In this document: positions 43,745-55,317 of the stretch, in pieces
Position numbering within the stretch: the stretch's first letter is position 1
Layout of the letters: each line of letters opens with the position of its first letter
Assembly (NCBI RefSeq): GCF_002994745.2
Contig: NC_037090.1
Location: 35,707,001-35,771,000 of the forward strand
Direction of reading: 5' to 3'
DNA: 64,000 bases
Origin: Rosa chinensis
Lineage: Eukaryota > Streptophyta > Magnoliopsida > Rosales > Rosaceae
Made by a program: the position numbers and the translations under genes
Notes under the pieces: generated by a model
Seen by the model: only the letters and a program-made list of their open reading frames with translations
The model's database searches: none
Told to the model about the DNA's origin: nothing

Positions 43745-45117
43745 TTAGTTTCCTTATTTAGATTTATTTCCCTTTGTTGCAATGACAAACATATGATCAG
43801 GCTCAAGTTAAAACACAAGGGTTATGCTCCAAAGTGCTGAAGAAGCCCAGCAGAAGCATATAGGAATACGGTGGTCTAGAAGTTCTCTTTTGTTGACTGC
43901 TAATACTGTGCATTAGACAGTCAATATATGCAATCCATAAACATACATGCATAATTTGGCATACAAATAATTTCAACAAAGAGAGTTGATGTAGATGTAG
44001 CCTTGACATATTTTATCCTTGACATATTCTATCAAAGAGAGAGGGTAGGAAGCCTGACTGGACTTTATGAGATGCATCATAAATCTCATTTGTTGGATTC
44101 CGTGATTAGTTCTATGGGTGCATGCCACATCAATATATTAGTGGTTTTTTAATTGATGGAATAGTAAGCCTATTTCGTCACATTTCACACTTTAACACCT
44201 ATTTATGCGTTGTCAATTTGACTGAATTTGATTTTGACTAGGAATTGTGATACAACCTAACAGTCATTGAAATACCTTAAAGAAGAATCGTAAAAACTAA
44301 TGACAAATAGTTCATTTCTTCATTGTGCTGATTTAGCATCCCCCTCTATGACATTAGTTATTCGTAGTTGTTAATTTTGGGTTCTTTATGTTGTTGTGCT
44401 TTGGCTAATTGTCACTCTTAAAATAATTAATCAAAAAGTATGTTGTTAATTTAACCTGTTGTATGTCACGTTATATTATTATTATTATTGGTATTAGTAT
44501 TACTATTATTATTGTTATTTTTTAAATTATTATTATTATTATTTTATTTGTTTTGGCTATTTCTTTCACTTCCCAGCCTATTCTTGTTTTGGCTTGTCCA
44601 GTATTGATAGCGCTTAGAAAATCCTAATGATGCAATCCTTATTAGGATGATAAGAAAGAGCATTTCACGGAAATGAATTAGTACAATATGCATAGGCTTT
44701 CCCTGTTAGCTTTTGCTCTTAAAACTTGTATATTGTGGGTTTACTGGTGACTGCTGATCACTGCTGGCATTTTAAATTTCAATGCCCGATTTTGCAGTAC
44801 TCCTAAACCTGTCTCTCTAACACACTGACATTATCAAAGTAGAAGCTAGCAGCTCATCGTATATGCCAGTTGTAGCCTTTTGTTGCCCCTTCTGTTGGTC
44901 CTATCCATGTAAATTCTTTTTTGGTTCTATTCTGAATCAAATTAGTGCTTGTTCAACAAATTCAAGATTTGCTGCTCTTTCCAAAACAGAAATGTATGAG
45001 TAACCCTATAATAAGGTAAAAGGGGTATATGAATTACTGCTTGTCTACATAATATCTGCCAATTACTAGAGTCTTAGATGTCCCAAAGTTACTTTGACCT
45101 ATCCCCGATATTTGTAG
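43745..45117. other. Intron of the DJ-1 pseudogene
   Basis: Donor at 43741, acceptor TTTGTAG at 45118. Contains an (ATT)n tract at about 44475-44545 and no other feature. Confidence 0.55.
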
Positions 45118-45484
45118 GACTTTATGGAAGATTATAAGGTAGCTGTGCCTTTTCAGTCGCTTCAAGCTCTAGGGGGCCACGTCGATGGATCTTGCCCCAA
45201 GAAGAAAGCTGGTTATATTTGTGCAACTGCTGTCCATGATTTTGAAGGTGATCAAACCTACATTGAGAAGCCAGGACATAATTTCACTTTAACAGCTAAT
45301 TTTGAAGGGGTTTAGATGCCTCCAGTTATGATGCTCTTGTAATCCCTGGCGGTCGGGCTGCAAAATATTTGGCACTATATAAGAAAGTTATTGAACTAGT
45401 GGAACAATTTATGGAAGCCAAGAAACCAGTTGCATCCATCTGCTATGGGCGCAAGAGATTCTAGCTGCTGCCGTTGTTCTACAG
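45118..45484 (+). pseudogene. DJ-1/PfpI family gene, exon covering the start of domain 2
   Basis: Frame from the acceptor: [56 protein letters not shown], then a stop (TAG 45313) caused by a shift, since the next frame reads [20 protein letters not shown] and ASICYG. A 2-base insertion in GGGCGCAAGAG shifts it again (HGQEILAAA expected). So two shifts disable the second domain. The elbow here reads ASICYG, with the Cys kept and the usual His replaced by Tyr. After 45484 the sequence leaves the family and the Copia element begins at 45788. Confidence 0.82.
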
Positions 45485-45787
45485 GTAGGCTATATATTGA
45501 CACGAGCGTCTTTATTACATAGGAGCTACATGGCATTCAGTTGAAATTCGAGTAATTTCATTTTTTTTTTCTTTTAGTCATACTGCACCTGGTGGCAGTC
45601 CGTATCGAAACATAGAGGAAGCTGGTAGTGTTGGCATCCAATTCTACTGTCTCCTGCAGTATAGCCTGTTTGGCTTGAGTAAAAACCGAGTTTTGGGGGG
45701 TTAGTAGCATTAAAATTTCAATTGCAGTTAAATCATCTACTTTTGCTAGTTGGGTTGAGTTTAGTGTGTAGAGCTTGTGGTTACCTC
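45485..45787 (+). other. 3' flank of the DJ-1 exon, decayed
   Basis: Donor-like CAG/GTAGGC at 45484; the rest may be decayed intron or exon. No motif. Confidence 0.3.
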
Positions 45788-46264
45788 TGTAAGATCAAAT
45801 ATGGACATAACACATATCATCATAAAGTAATTGATGATTAGCTTAATATCAATCCTAGTTTAACATGGATACAAACAGTAAATCAATACTAGTGACTTAA
45901 TGAATAGTGTATCAATTCATTAAGGATAGTAATCCATTGCTTAGTCTACAAGGAAGGCTACAAGTTGTGATACATTAAGAATCTAACTAGGAAACCTAAT
46001 CCGATGAGTAATGCTTTAATGGGAAGCTTCTTGAGGGTTAAGTCACCTATATATATACAGATGAATTGGTCCCTGATTACTACCACGACTATTGCATAAG
46101 TTCTGTCCATTGAGAAGCAAGTTGGTAAGTAACAGAAGACCATATTCAGTGATCGTGTTTGCAGCTGCATAAGATGGAATCTATGCCAGTGATTGCTGAA
46201 GGTAAGCCTTAATCCCTTTTATGATTGTGTGCATATATTGTGAGCATGTAATTATGGTTTTACA
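45788..46264 (+). repeat. 5' LTR of the young Copia
   Basis: TG...CA, 477 bp. TATA-like TATATATATA at 46048-46057. The ATG at 46174 and a splice donor at 46202 lie inside it. Confidence 0.95.
46048..46057 (+). promoter_or_regulatory. TATA box of the young Copia LTR
   Basis: TATATATATA about 125 bases upstream of the LTR-internal ATG; the only such box in the LTR. Confidence 0.65.
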
Positions 46265-49200
46265 ATTGGTATCAGAGCATAGGCTCACATATATCAAAAT
46301 CGTTTTAGGGTTTTGCAAAACAAATATAATAAAAAAAAAAAAAAAAAAAAGGTTTTTGCTTTACGGGTCAAGTAACTGACCAAGTCACTGACCATGTAAC
46401 TGGTCATGTAACTGATCAAAGTAAGTTACTTAAGTCGATTGCTGCATCTGGTTAATTATCAAATTCACGCTTCCGCTGTGATTTTTAGCAGCAAATTGGG
46501 GAAAAAGCAAAAATAGGTTTTTCTGTGAAATTGATTTCGATTCATAGCATGATAATTGAGTTTTTGATTGTGCTCAAGAACACTAGTTGCATTCCCGGCG
46601 TGCGTTCGGACAGAGTAGATGGTGACCGGATGAAATTTACAATTTCTTGATTGTTCTGTGGTTTCTTGGAATCAAATCAATTTTGGTTATGCTTGAATAT
46701 GCATGTTGAATTGATTGATGATATGGTATTGTATCTGTGATTGTGTAAAATTGCATGAAGAACAAAATCTCCCAGAATTTGTTTACACAATTAAAATTGA
46801 TAGATACGAGAGCTTTATTTTCTTACAAGGATGAATCTGGGTAGAATATAAAGTTAAAAGCTCATGGGTTTTGTGGTTTTCTGTTGGCATAAGTGATTAT
46901 GATGCACAAAGCATTCGTCATTGATGTTGGCAGAAAACAATGATCAGGTCACTGACCATGTAACTGGTCAGGTCACTGACCAAGTAACTGGTCAGGTCAC
47001 TGACCATGTAACTGGTCAGGTCACTGACCATGTAACTGGTCAGGTAACTAATCAAGTATCTGATCGAGTAACAAAACTGAAATTGTGTTTTGTGTTTTAA
47101 AACTATGCTTCAGTTTTATCTTCCAAAGAAGTGGTCAAGTATGGTTTTAGAATACAAAACAGCAATATGCGTGCTTGATGAAAATAAATACGGATACTTA
47201 GAAATTTTTCTTCTGTCTAAAGATGTGGATAAATTTCTTTGGATAACTTGTTTTCATTGAACATGGTATATTGATAAAGAACTCCAGGATGTTATGCTTC
47301 TGCTCAAAAGTGTTGCTTAACATTATTTTTGGTTATGGACTGATATGAATGCAAGTATGGATTGTTTAGGTTTTCTGTATGTTCTTGTTTTGGTTGCTTA
47401 AAGCTAAATAAAACACAGAAAACTTAAAGTTATTTTCTTTACAAATTGAGAACTCACACGAATTTTTGTTTTGCTCCTTAGGTAACTCTTACATGAACTT
47501 GAACAGTGTCTTGATGCTAACTGGAACCAACTATAGAGCTTGGCTAGATTCTGTAGAGAACTATATGGGAATGCATGAGAACATAGACTATTGCTTCACT
47601 GAGGACAAACCTGAAGAGTTAACTGAAAAGAGCCTCAAGAAAGAAACTGATCTTTACAAGAAGTGGCATAGATCCAATAGAATGGCTAAGAACCTCATTC
47701 GTACCTCTATGTCCAAGACTGTCAGAGGAAGTATAGAAGAACCTGAGCTAGCATCAGATTTTTTGGAACTCATAGGTGCTAAGTTTAAAGAAAGTGAAAA
47801 GGCAGAAGCTGCTAGGCTAACCAAGGAGTTTCATGATTTGAAGTACATGGGTTCAGGGGGAGTTAGAGAGCATATTATGAAGATGATCAATATAAATGGC
47901 AGACTCAGGGAGCTCTTGATGGGGGTTAGGGATGAGCAGGTAGTGCATTATGCACTACATTCCTTGCCTAACAGTTTTAGTCATCTTAGGACCAGTTACA
48001 ACTCTCAAAAGGGAAACTGGACTCTAGATGAACTTATATCCATCTGTGTGGATGAAGAATCTAGGATCAAGGAAGAAAAGGAACCTGCTACAACCATTAA
48101 CCTCATTGAGAAGCCTAAAAGGAAAAAGCCCCAAAATAAGCTCAAGCCTATCAAAGCCATAACTAAGAGTTCAACAGCTGCAGTGGCCAAGGAAAATAGG
48201 CCATTTAGGTTCAAGTGCTACTTTTGCAAAAGAGTAGGACACATGAAAAAGGACTGCACTGGCTATAAAAATTGGTTAGCCAAAAAGGGTAAGATTTTTT
48301 CTAATACAGTTTTTTCTTTAGAAATTAATCTTATAAATGTTGAACCACAGTCTTGGTGGATAGATTCAGGCTCACCTATTCATATTACTAATTCTTTGCA
48401 GGGATTCATAAGGAGGAGAATCCCAAAAAGTGATGAAGTGAACCTGTGTGTAGGCAATGGCATGAGAGTGGCAGTCAAGGCTATTGGAACCTTAAAGCTC
48501 GATTTAGGATTAGGAAAATTGTTAGTTTTGGACAATGTTTTTTATGTACCCTCCATGAGAAGGAATTTGGTTTCGGTTTCTCTTTTAGTAAAATCTGGTT
48601 GTAGACTTGTTATGGATAGTAATGGAATTCTTATTTCTAAAAATTCTGTTCAAATTGGTTCTGGTGTTATTATGAATGATTATTTACAGTTAAATTGTTC
48701 AATGGCTCAACAAGAAATTTTACTTGTTGAAAATAACACAAACAGTACTAACACTTTAACAGGTGTTAAAAGAACCAAACTAAATGAAAAGTCTGCATTT
48801 TTATGGCATAGAAGACTCGGCCATGTTTCAAAAGAGAGACTGAAAATTTTGGTGAAAAACAACATCCTAAATGAACTTGATTTTTCTGATCTAACAGACT
48901 GTGTTGAATGCTTTAAGGGAAAAATAACTAATACTAGAAAGAAGACTGCATATAGAAGCCAAAATTTATTAGAACTCATACACACTGATATATGTGGACC
49001 ATTTAGGCATCAAACTATCTGTGGGAATGTGTATTTTATCATATTCATTGATGACTTTTCTAGATACAGTTATATTTATCTACTTTCAGAAAAGGCACAA
49101 GCATTGAAAGCCTTTCAAATCTTTAAGTCTGAGGTAGAAAATCAACTGGAAAAGAAAATCAAAACAGTGAGGTCAGATAGAGGGGGAGAGTTCTATGGAA

Positions 49201-50195
49201 AGTACACTGAATCCGGCCAACAAAAGGGTCCATTTGCCTTGTTTTTGCAAGACAATGGAATTAAAGCTCAATACACAACACCCTATAATCCACAACAGAA
49301 TGGTGTTGCAGAGAGAAAGAATAGGACTCTTTTGAACATGGTTAGATGTATGATGTGTACAATTGGTTTGCCTAAATTACTGTGGGGTGAGGCTTTAAAA
49401 ACTGCAAATTATATTTGCAATAGGACACCTAGCAAAGCCATAGAAAATACTGCTTTTGAGCTTTGGTGTGGCAGGAAACCTAGTCTTCATCACTGTCATG
49501 TTTGGGGATGTCATGCAGAAGCTAGGATTTATAATCCAAGCTTGAATAAACTTGACCCCAAAACTGTTAGTTGCTATTTTATAGGTTATCCAGATAAATC
49601 TAAAGGCTATAAATTATATTCTGCTCATCATTCACCTAGAATTTTTGAAACACATCAAGTAAAGTTTCTAAGTGAAAAAGTTCACAATACAAACCTTGAG
49701 GATTTAACCTCAGATTTTGAGGAAATTGTGTCAGATGAGAATATAAGTGTAGCATTACCTTTAGAACAAGATGTAACTGATCATGTCACTGGTCACGTAA
49801 CTGACCATGTCACTGACCAAGTAACTGTACCTGGTCGAGTAACTGGCCAAGTAACTGACCATGTCACTGACCAAGTCACTGACCATGTCACTGACCAAGT
49901 CACTGACCATGTAACTGACCAAGTAACTGTGCCTGGTCAAGTCACTGCCCATGTCACTGATCAAGTAACTGTGCCTGGTCAAGTCACTGCCCATGTCACT
50001 GACCATGTAACTGACCATGTAACTGTACCTGGTCAAGTAACTGGCCATGTAACTGAACCTCAAAATCCTTCAATGGCTCTGCCTAGAAGATCACAGAGAG
50101 CAAGAAAACCAACTTATGGGGGGAAGAGAGTGACTACATTGTTTATCTGCAAGAAGCAGAAATTGAAATGGATTGTGCAGAGGACAATGATCTAA
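46174..50195 (+). CDS. Copia gag-protease-integrase polyprotein, apparently spliced
   Basis: The main frame (first Met at 47493) is open to 50193. It gains an upstream exon if ATG 46174 in the LTR (MESMPVIAEG, context AAGATGG) is spliced at GAAG/GTAAGC to CTCCTTAG/GTAAC (intron 46202-47481); the frame is kept and gives MESMPVIAEGNSYMNLNSVL. Gag: LTGTNYRAWLDSVENYM and later CYFCKRVGHMKKDC zinc knuckle. Protease: SWWIDSGSPIHITN (DSG). Integrase: FLWHRRLGHVSKERL, CVECFKGK, then HTDICGP, VRSDRGGEFYG and NGVAERKNR carrying D, D, E. Before the reverse transcriptase lies a 22-unit 'VT' repeat. A missing G in a run of six at 50117-50122 shifts the frame, so the true polyprotein should continue as ESDYIVYLQEAE. 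Confidence 0.9.
46267..46278 (+). other. Primer binding site (tRNA-iMet)
   Basis: TGGTATCAGAGC, two bases after the 5' LTR. Confidence 0.95.
46369..46425 (+). repeat. 12-bp GTNACTGACCAN repeat, array 1 (leader)
   Basis: About five units such as CAAGTAACTGAC and CATGTAACTGGT. Neighbouring units pair as CTGACCA...TGGTCA(T) hairpins. Confidence 0.9.
46942..47071 (+). repeat. 12-bp repeat, array 2 (leader)
   Basis: About eleven units alternating CAGGTCACTGAC and CATGTAACTGGT, so that CTGACCATGTAACTGGTCAG recurs: a 7-bp stem with a 6-base loop. Several such hairpins follow each other. Confidence 0.95.
49771..50058 (+). repeat. 12-bp repeat, array 3 (coding, 22 'VT' units)
   Basis: The frame reads VTDH, VTDQ, VTGH, VTAH and VTVPGQ units, 22 in all, between integrase and reverse transcriptase. 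Codons are GTAACT or GTCACT followed by GACCAT/GACCAA, the same DNA words as the two leader arrays and on the same strand. Confidence 0.97.
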
Positions 50196-51763
50196 CTACA
50201 TTTAATCAGGCCATTGAAAGTAATGAATCTCATCAATGGCAGCAAGCAATGGAAGCAGAAATTAATTCCATGAGTCAAAATACAGTTTGGGAATTAGTTG
50301 AACCTGACCCCAACCAGAAGCCTATAGGTTGTAAATGAGTTTTCAAAACCAAAAGAGATGCAAATGGCAATGTAGAGAGACATAAAGCAAGATTAGTTGC
50401 CAAAGGTTTTACACAGAAGGAGGGCATTGATTTTACTGAGACTTTTTCTCCAGTTTCTACAAAAGACTCGTTTAGGATAATCATGGCTTTGGTGGCTCAT
50501 TTTGATATGGAGCTGCACCAGATGGATGTTAAAACAGCTTTCTTGAATGGTGAACTAGATGAAGTGATTTATATGAGGCAACCAGAAGGTTTTGTGCGAG
50601 CTGGAAGTGAAAACTTAGTGTGCAAATTAAGAAAATCAATTTATGGCCTAAAACAAGCTTCTAGACAGTGGTACAAGAAATTTGATTATGTGATTTCTAC
50701 TTTTGGATTTACAGAAAATCTTGTTGATGAGTGTGTTTATTTGAAGACAGTTGGGAACAATTTTTTTTTTCTGGTACTCTATGTGGATGATATACTTTTG
50801 GCTAGCAGTAACATTAAATTGCTTAAAGATACCAAGAGTTTTCTGTCAAAGAATTTTGACATGAAAGACTTAGGAGAAGCATCCTATGTACTAGGTATTG
50901 AGATTAAAAGAGATAGGGCACAGAGACTACTTGGTTTGTCTCAACAAAATTATGTTACCAAAATTCTAAAGAGATTTGGTATGGAGAAGTGTGCAACTGG
51001 AGAAGTCCCCATGTCCAAAGGAGATAAACTAACCAAGAAGCAAAGTCCCAATAGTGATGTTGAAAAGGAAAATATGGAGTCAAAGCCTTATGCCAGACTT
51101 GTAGGAAGTCTCATGTATGCACAAGTCTGCACTAGGCCTGACTTGTCTTTTGCAGTAGGGATTTTGTCAAGATTTCAATCTAATCCAGGCCATGAACATT
51201 GGGTAGCTGGGAAGAAAGTGTTGAGGTACCTGCAGAGAACTAAGGGTTATATGCTAGTTTATAGACAAGTGGAGGATCTGAAACTCATTGGATTCTCAGA
51301 CTCAGATTTTGCAGGGAATTATCCGGACTCCAAGAAATCGACTTGTGGATATGTGTTCATGCTTGCAGGAGGTGCTATTGCTTGGAAAACCATGAAACAA
51401 ACACTTGTTTCAACTTCTACTATGCAAGCTGAATTTATTGCAGTATATGAAACTGTGTGTGAAGGACTTTGGATTAGGAATTTTCTCATGCAGACCAAAG
51501 TATTGAGTCACATTGTGGCTGGAACACTTGTGATTTATTGTGACAATGAGGCTGCAGTTTTCTTTAGCAAGAACAGTAAAAGATCAAATAATTCTAAACA
51601 TATTGATCTAAAGTATTACAGTGTTAGAGAAAGAGTAAAGCATGGTGAAATAGCTGTTTTGAGTATTGACACGAATTCACAGCTAGCAGACCCTTTCACC
51701 AAGGCATTGTCAGTAGCAGCATTCCAGAAGCATATATACAGCAAGCATTGGAATTTTAGCTAA
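50118..51763 (+). pseudogene. Copia reverse transcriptase and RNase H
   Basis: In the frame after the G-run shift: ESDYIVYLQEAEIEMDC, QAMEAEINSMSQNTVWELVE, then a TGA at 50336-50338 where the family has Trp (GCKWVFKTKRD), then RHKARLVAKGFTQKEGIDF, HQMDVKTAFLNGELDEVIYM, CKLRKSIYGLKQASRQWYKK and the catalytic LYVDDILLA. RNase H: GFSDSDFAGN, STMQAEFIAVYE, IYCDNEAAV, KHIDLKYYSVRE and LADPFTKAL. All catalytic residues I can see are kept. TGG to TGA is a single G-to-A change. The stop TAA/TAG region at 51761 closes pol, then about 620 bases precede the 3' LTR. Confidence 0.93.
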
Positions 51764-52389
51764 TTTAGATGCTTAGGTTCAGTAGAGAGTTAGTCCAATT
51801 GGAGCATTTAAAATTCTAAGGTTTTTTGAGTTCTTGTGTTTTAGTTGTGATCTTTTATTTTTGTTTATCACAACTTATTTGTAATGACAGTTTTGATTAT
51901 CAATAAAATTTGAGGTATTTCCAGTTATGATTTTGCTGCAGCTTTATTGTTTTGTTTTGGAAATTATCATCTTGTTTTGAATATCATACTTGCTATCAGA
52001 TGGCTTAAATCATGTATAGCATGATGTTGAGGTTCAAGCAATAATTTTAAGCCATCAGTGTTCAGTAAATTTGCTTGAGTTTCTGGTTTAAGAAACATAA
52101 AGTAGGACCTAATATATGTTTACTTGTTGATACACATTAACATATATTGTATCACTTCTGGTTTGACATATGTGGATTGCAGGAGCTTCTGTTAGTGGTT
52201 TTGAAACTCTGCATTTTGTTAAAATGTATACTATTTCTTGCTCTACATAAGTAACTGTGATCTGACCATGTTGGAATGGATTTTCGATTTGAGTTTGTTA
52301 TCTGGCGCGCACTTCAGTAAGTTAAGTAGGTTTTGATGTTCTCTGGTGCAAATCATCGAGCATGATATGTGTGAGTCCAAGGGGGAGAT
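51764..52389 (+). other. 3' untranslated region of the young Copia
   Basis: About 620 bp between pol and the 3' LTR, AT-rich, no frame with motifs (no env-like protein). Ends with the polypurine tract AAGGGGGAGATT. Confidence 0.7.
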
Positions 52390-52866
52390 TGTAAGATCAA
52401 ATATGGACATAACACATATCATCATAAAGTAATTGATGATTAGCTTAATATCAATCCTAGTTTAACATGGATACAAACAGTAAATCAATACTAGTGACGT
52501 AATGAATAGTGTATCAATTCATTAAGGATAGTAATCCATTGCTTAGTCTACAAGGAAGGCTACAAGTTGTGATACATTAAGAATCTAACTAGGAAACCTA
52601 ATCCGATGAGTAATGCTTTAATGGGAAGCTTCTTGAGGGTTAAGTCACCTATATATATACAGATGAATTGGTCCCTGATTACTACCACGACTATTGCATA
52701 AGTTCTGTCCATTGAGAAGCAAGTTGGTAAGTAACAGAAGACCATATTCAGTGATCGTGTTTGCAGCTGCATAAGATGGAATCTATGCCAGTGATTGCTG
52801 AAGGTAAGCCTTAATCCCTTTTATGATTGTGTGCATATATTGTGAGCATGTAATTATGGTTTTACA
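52390..52866 (+). repeat. 3' LTR of the young Copia
   Basis: 477 bp, one visible difference from the 5' LTR; followed by the ACCTC duplication. Confidence 0.95.
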
Positions 52867-52948
52867 ACCTCAGCCCCGTAATTGGCTGTTTTTGGGGCGT
52901 GGGTTAGGCTTCACATGAACCCAGAACAATGCCCTGCTTCAATCCTCT

Positions 52949-52949
<1 letters not shown>

Positions 52950-52995
<46 letters not shown>

Positions 52996-52996
52996 G
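52950..52996. repeat. (TA)n(TG)n compound microsatellite
   Basis: About 13 TA units followed by 9-10 TG units. Confidence 0.95.
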
Positions 52997-53446
52997 TCAG
53001 GGCAAATGATGAATAACAGCAAACAATTGGCGGAAGTCATTTCACGATTCAGGGCATGCATGGATCTACAGATTGGAGGACTGTCTGATCTGGTTTTCGA
53101 GCGACAACGATGGGCTTAAGTGAATTACTCCAACTTTTGATAAATTACGAAGTCGACTCTCAATTTTTATAGGTTATGTAAAGTGGACCATTAACTTTTC
53201 GTTTGTACACAAATTGGAGCCTCACTAGGGGTTGGTTTGAAATTTGGCCAATTTATGTGCGACTTGGGTTTAAAGTTCCATGAGTCAAATTGAATTCTAA
53301 ACACACAATGAAACCCTACCAAATTGCCTTGAAATATTGTATAAATGTAATAGTTAATATTCTTAGCAAATATTTTTATCTATAATTTTTTTAAAATTAT
53401 AATTTGAGCATATTTCATTTCTAATCAACTAACAATCAAAGAAAGA

Positions 53447-53672
53447 AGAAGCCCCGGGACCTGATAGCTCTTTAACAACGTTTTATCAGCAGTTTTGGGA
53501 AGTGGTGGGATCAGATGTTGTGGAGGACTGAACTCACTGGAGGCTGTAAAGTGTTTTCTAAATTCAGAGGAGCTGCTTAGAGAGGTAAATTGTACGTGGG
53601 TGACTTTGATACCAATAGTGAAAACTCCAGAGTATGTGCATTTAGCTCCGTTCCATATTAGTTTGCCGTGAA
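53447..53672 (+). pseudogene. Small LINE reverse transcriptase fragment
   Basis: Reads EEAPGPDSSLTTFYQQFWEV, VGSDVVED, and after breaks TWVTLIPIVKTPEYVHLAPF and HISL, which follows the L1 pattern KAPGPDG...FY...W..VG.DV...LIPK..NPE..RPISL. Several stops and shifts; no other LINE domain beside it. Confidence 0.65.
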
Positions 53673-55317
53673 AGAATTTTTGTTTTGTTTAAATTAACTA
53701 TGCATATTTTACAAAAATATTTTAGTTTCGAAGTTCATTAGAGCCCACAAACCTGTATCAATATTTCCTCCCTTTTCTTGAGGGACTGGCTAGCATCAAA
53801 ACCAGCTTTCGACTTCGTTTGGCTGTTTTCCTTCTTTTGTTAACTGATTCTGTTCCCTTGAGAGCCACGGCCACCATGGCTCAAGCCCACTGTCCTAAAG
53901 AATAGTTTAGGAGCTGTAGTTACCAGAGTGCTCAAGTCTTCTCTTGCTGAGTTGGTAAGCAGGGTGTGATTTTGAAAGAAAATCCAGAGTATCGGGAAGA
54001 TGTTTCCTGAAAATTCGTGTTGTTTTCAATTTCGTCCTTTCTCTTTCTTGATTTTTATCCCTAGAAAGTCAAATTTTGGAACAAAGTATGAGCTAATTAG
54101 GCATCTCGCCTGCGCGATGTTGCGGTTTGTGGCAAGAAAAAATTGCTTGCAAAAAAAAAAAAAAAATTCAAAAAGTGTTCACAGATGAAGGAGACACATT
54201 CCCAATACAGCTAATAACTCAACTTTAATCAATGTATCATCATTCTCCATGGACTGATCATAAATCATTTGCAGACAAACAAAATGAAATGTGGAAACAT
54301 TTTATATTCAAGCAAACTCATTATTACCAAGAAGTTTTGGGAAAATTTAAACTCCAAACACCTCAGTGTGATGCTTCCACCAATTTCTGAAAACAAATAC
54401 GTAGTAGTCAACAAAAGCTAAATATACAATATAAAGGCCATAATTACATCAGTTACTTCTACCGGAACGAACCCAAGCCTTTTATTATCTCGTATGGCAC
54501 TGTCTTCTGTCGTACTCTCCTCTATTGAGAATTGCTTCCTCGCAACTGTCCTGTGGAAAACAGAGGGACTTGGTAACTGACAACGATAAGTGCCATCAAT
54601 TCCCTGGTCTCATTGATACGGGATGCCATTCATTAGCAGCATCCATTTCAAACATCAACCTGAAATGATATATCATGTATCCAATAAGTTGTTTCCTAGA
54701 TGAACTGACACATAATGCATACCAGTGAACAGAAAGTGAAGCAAATGCTAGAGTAAAGATGAAGATATTGTAATACCACTTTTGGAAAGGACCATAGACT
54801 AAGAGATTCTGTTAGACACCTTCATCACCCTTTCCGTAAGAGTGACATGTCCCACTGGTTTTCAGAGGCATAAATGTTTGAAAGAAGAACATATATGCAT
54901 GCTACTGAAGTATATCTCACAATAGGAGTAGGATATCTATCTGTTAGCTTACCTGGTTAACATGAAATATATGTGCTAAGCTTTAAATCTTCAAACTGAT
55001 AAAAGCTGATCTTGGACTCCTTAATGGGATGAGAACAAGTTAAGTTTTTGGCCGCTATATAAACAGGAGAAAGTTCATGTGCTCGATCACTACTGTATTG
55101 CAAAGCGTTCAGCCCTGTTCCTGAAGAAAGCAAGTATTGAAGTGCAGAAGGCTATCTCCCTGAGTTGCTGTGTTGCTTTCTTGCTGGTGTTGCTGATCAT
55201 CAATGGCTCAAAATATGGATGCAGGTCATCTCCTATTCCTACTAGGATGACGTGTAAATATATATATATCCGTGTGAATATGCAGTTTTGTATGTATCTA
55301 TGCTTTTGTGAAATGTT
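53673..55317. other. No gene recognised
   Basis: Only short frames; 54150 has an A run of about 15 which may be a retrotransposon tail, but nothing before it is coding. Confidence 0.35.

Larger units (their letters stand above)
46202..47481 (+). other. Predicted leader intron of the young Copia
   Basis: Donor GAAG/GTAAGC and acceptor TTTTGCTCCTTAG fit plant consensus, and removing 1,280 bases fuses the LTR-encoded ATG in frame with gag. The intron includes the primer site, so spliced RNA could be translated but not reverse transcribed, while unspliced RNA would serve as genome. Inference from sequence only. Confidence 0.6.
45788..52866 (+). mobile_element. Young, complete Copia retrotransposon with target duplication ACCTC
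   Basis: Two 477-bp LTRs (45788-46264 and 52390-52866) begin TGTAAGATC and end GGTTTTACA, and ACCTC flanks the element on both sides (45783-45787, 52867-52871). By eye the LTRs differ at one base (GACTTAATG against GACGTAATG), which means a very recent insertion. Primer site TGGTATCAGAGC is at 46267 and a GGGGGAGA polypurine tract precedes the 3' LTR. All pol domains are present in Copia order (protease, integrase, reverse transcriptase, RNase H). Two lesions in pol make this copy defective unless they are sequence errors. A 12-bp repeat occurs in three separate arrays. Confidence 0.96.

Noticed and set aside
45958..46170. 70-residue minus-strand frame, identical at 52560-52772
   Set aside because: Lies in the Copia LTRs; present twice only because the LTRs are duplicates.
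49761..50063. Minus-strand frame of YLVSDMVSDL repeats
   Set aside because: Antisense shadow of the 22-unit VT repeat in pol.
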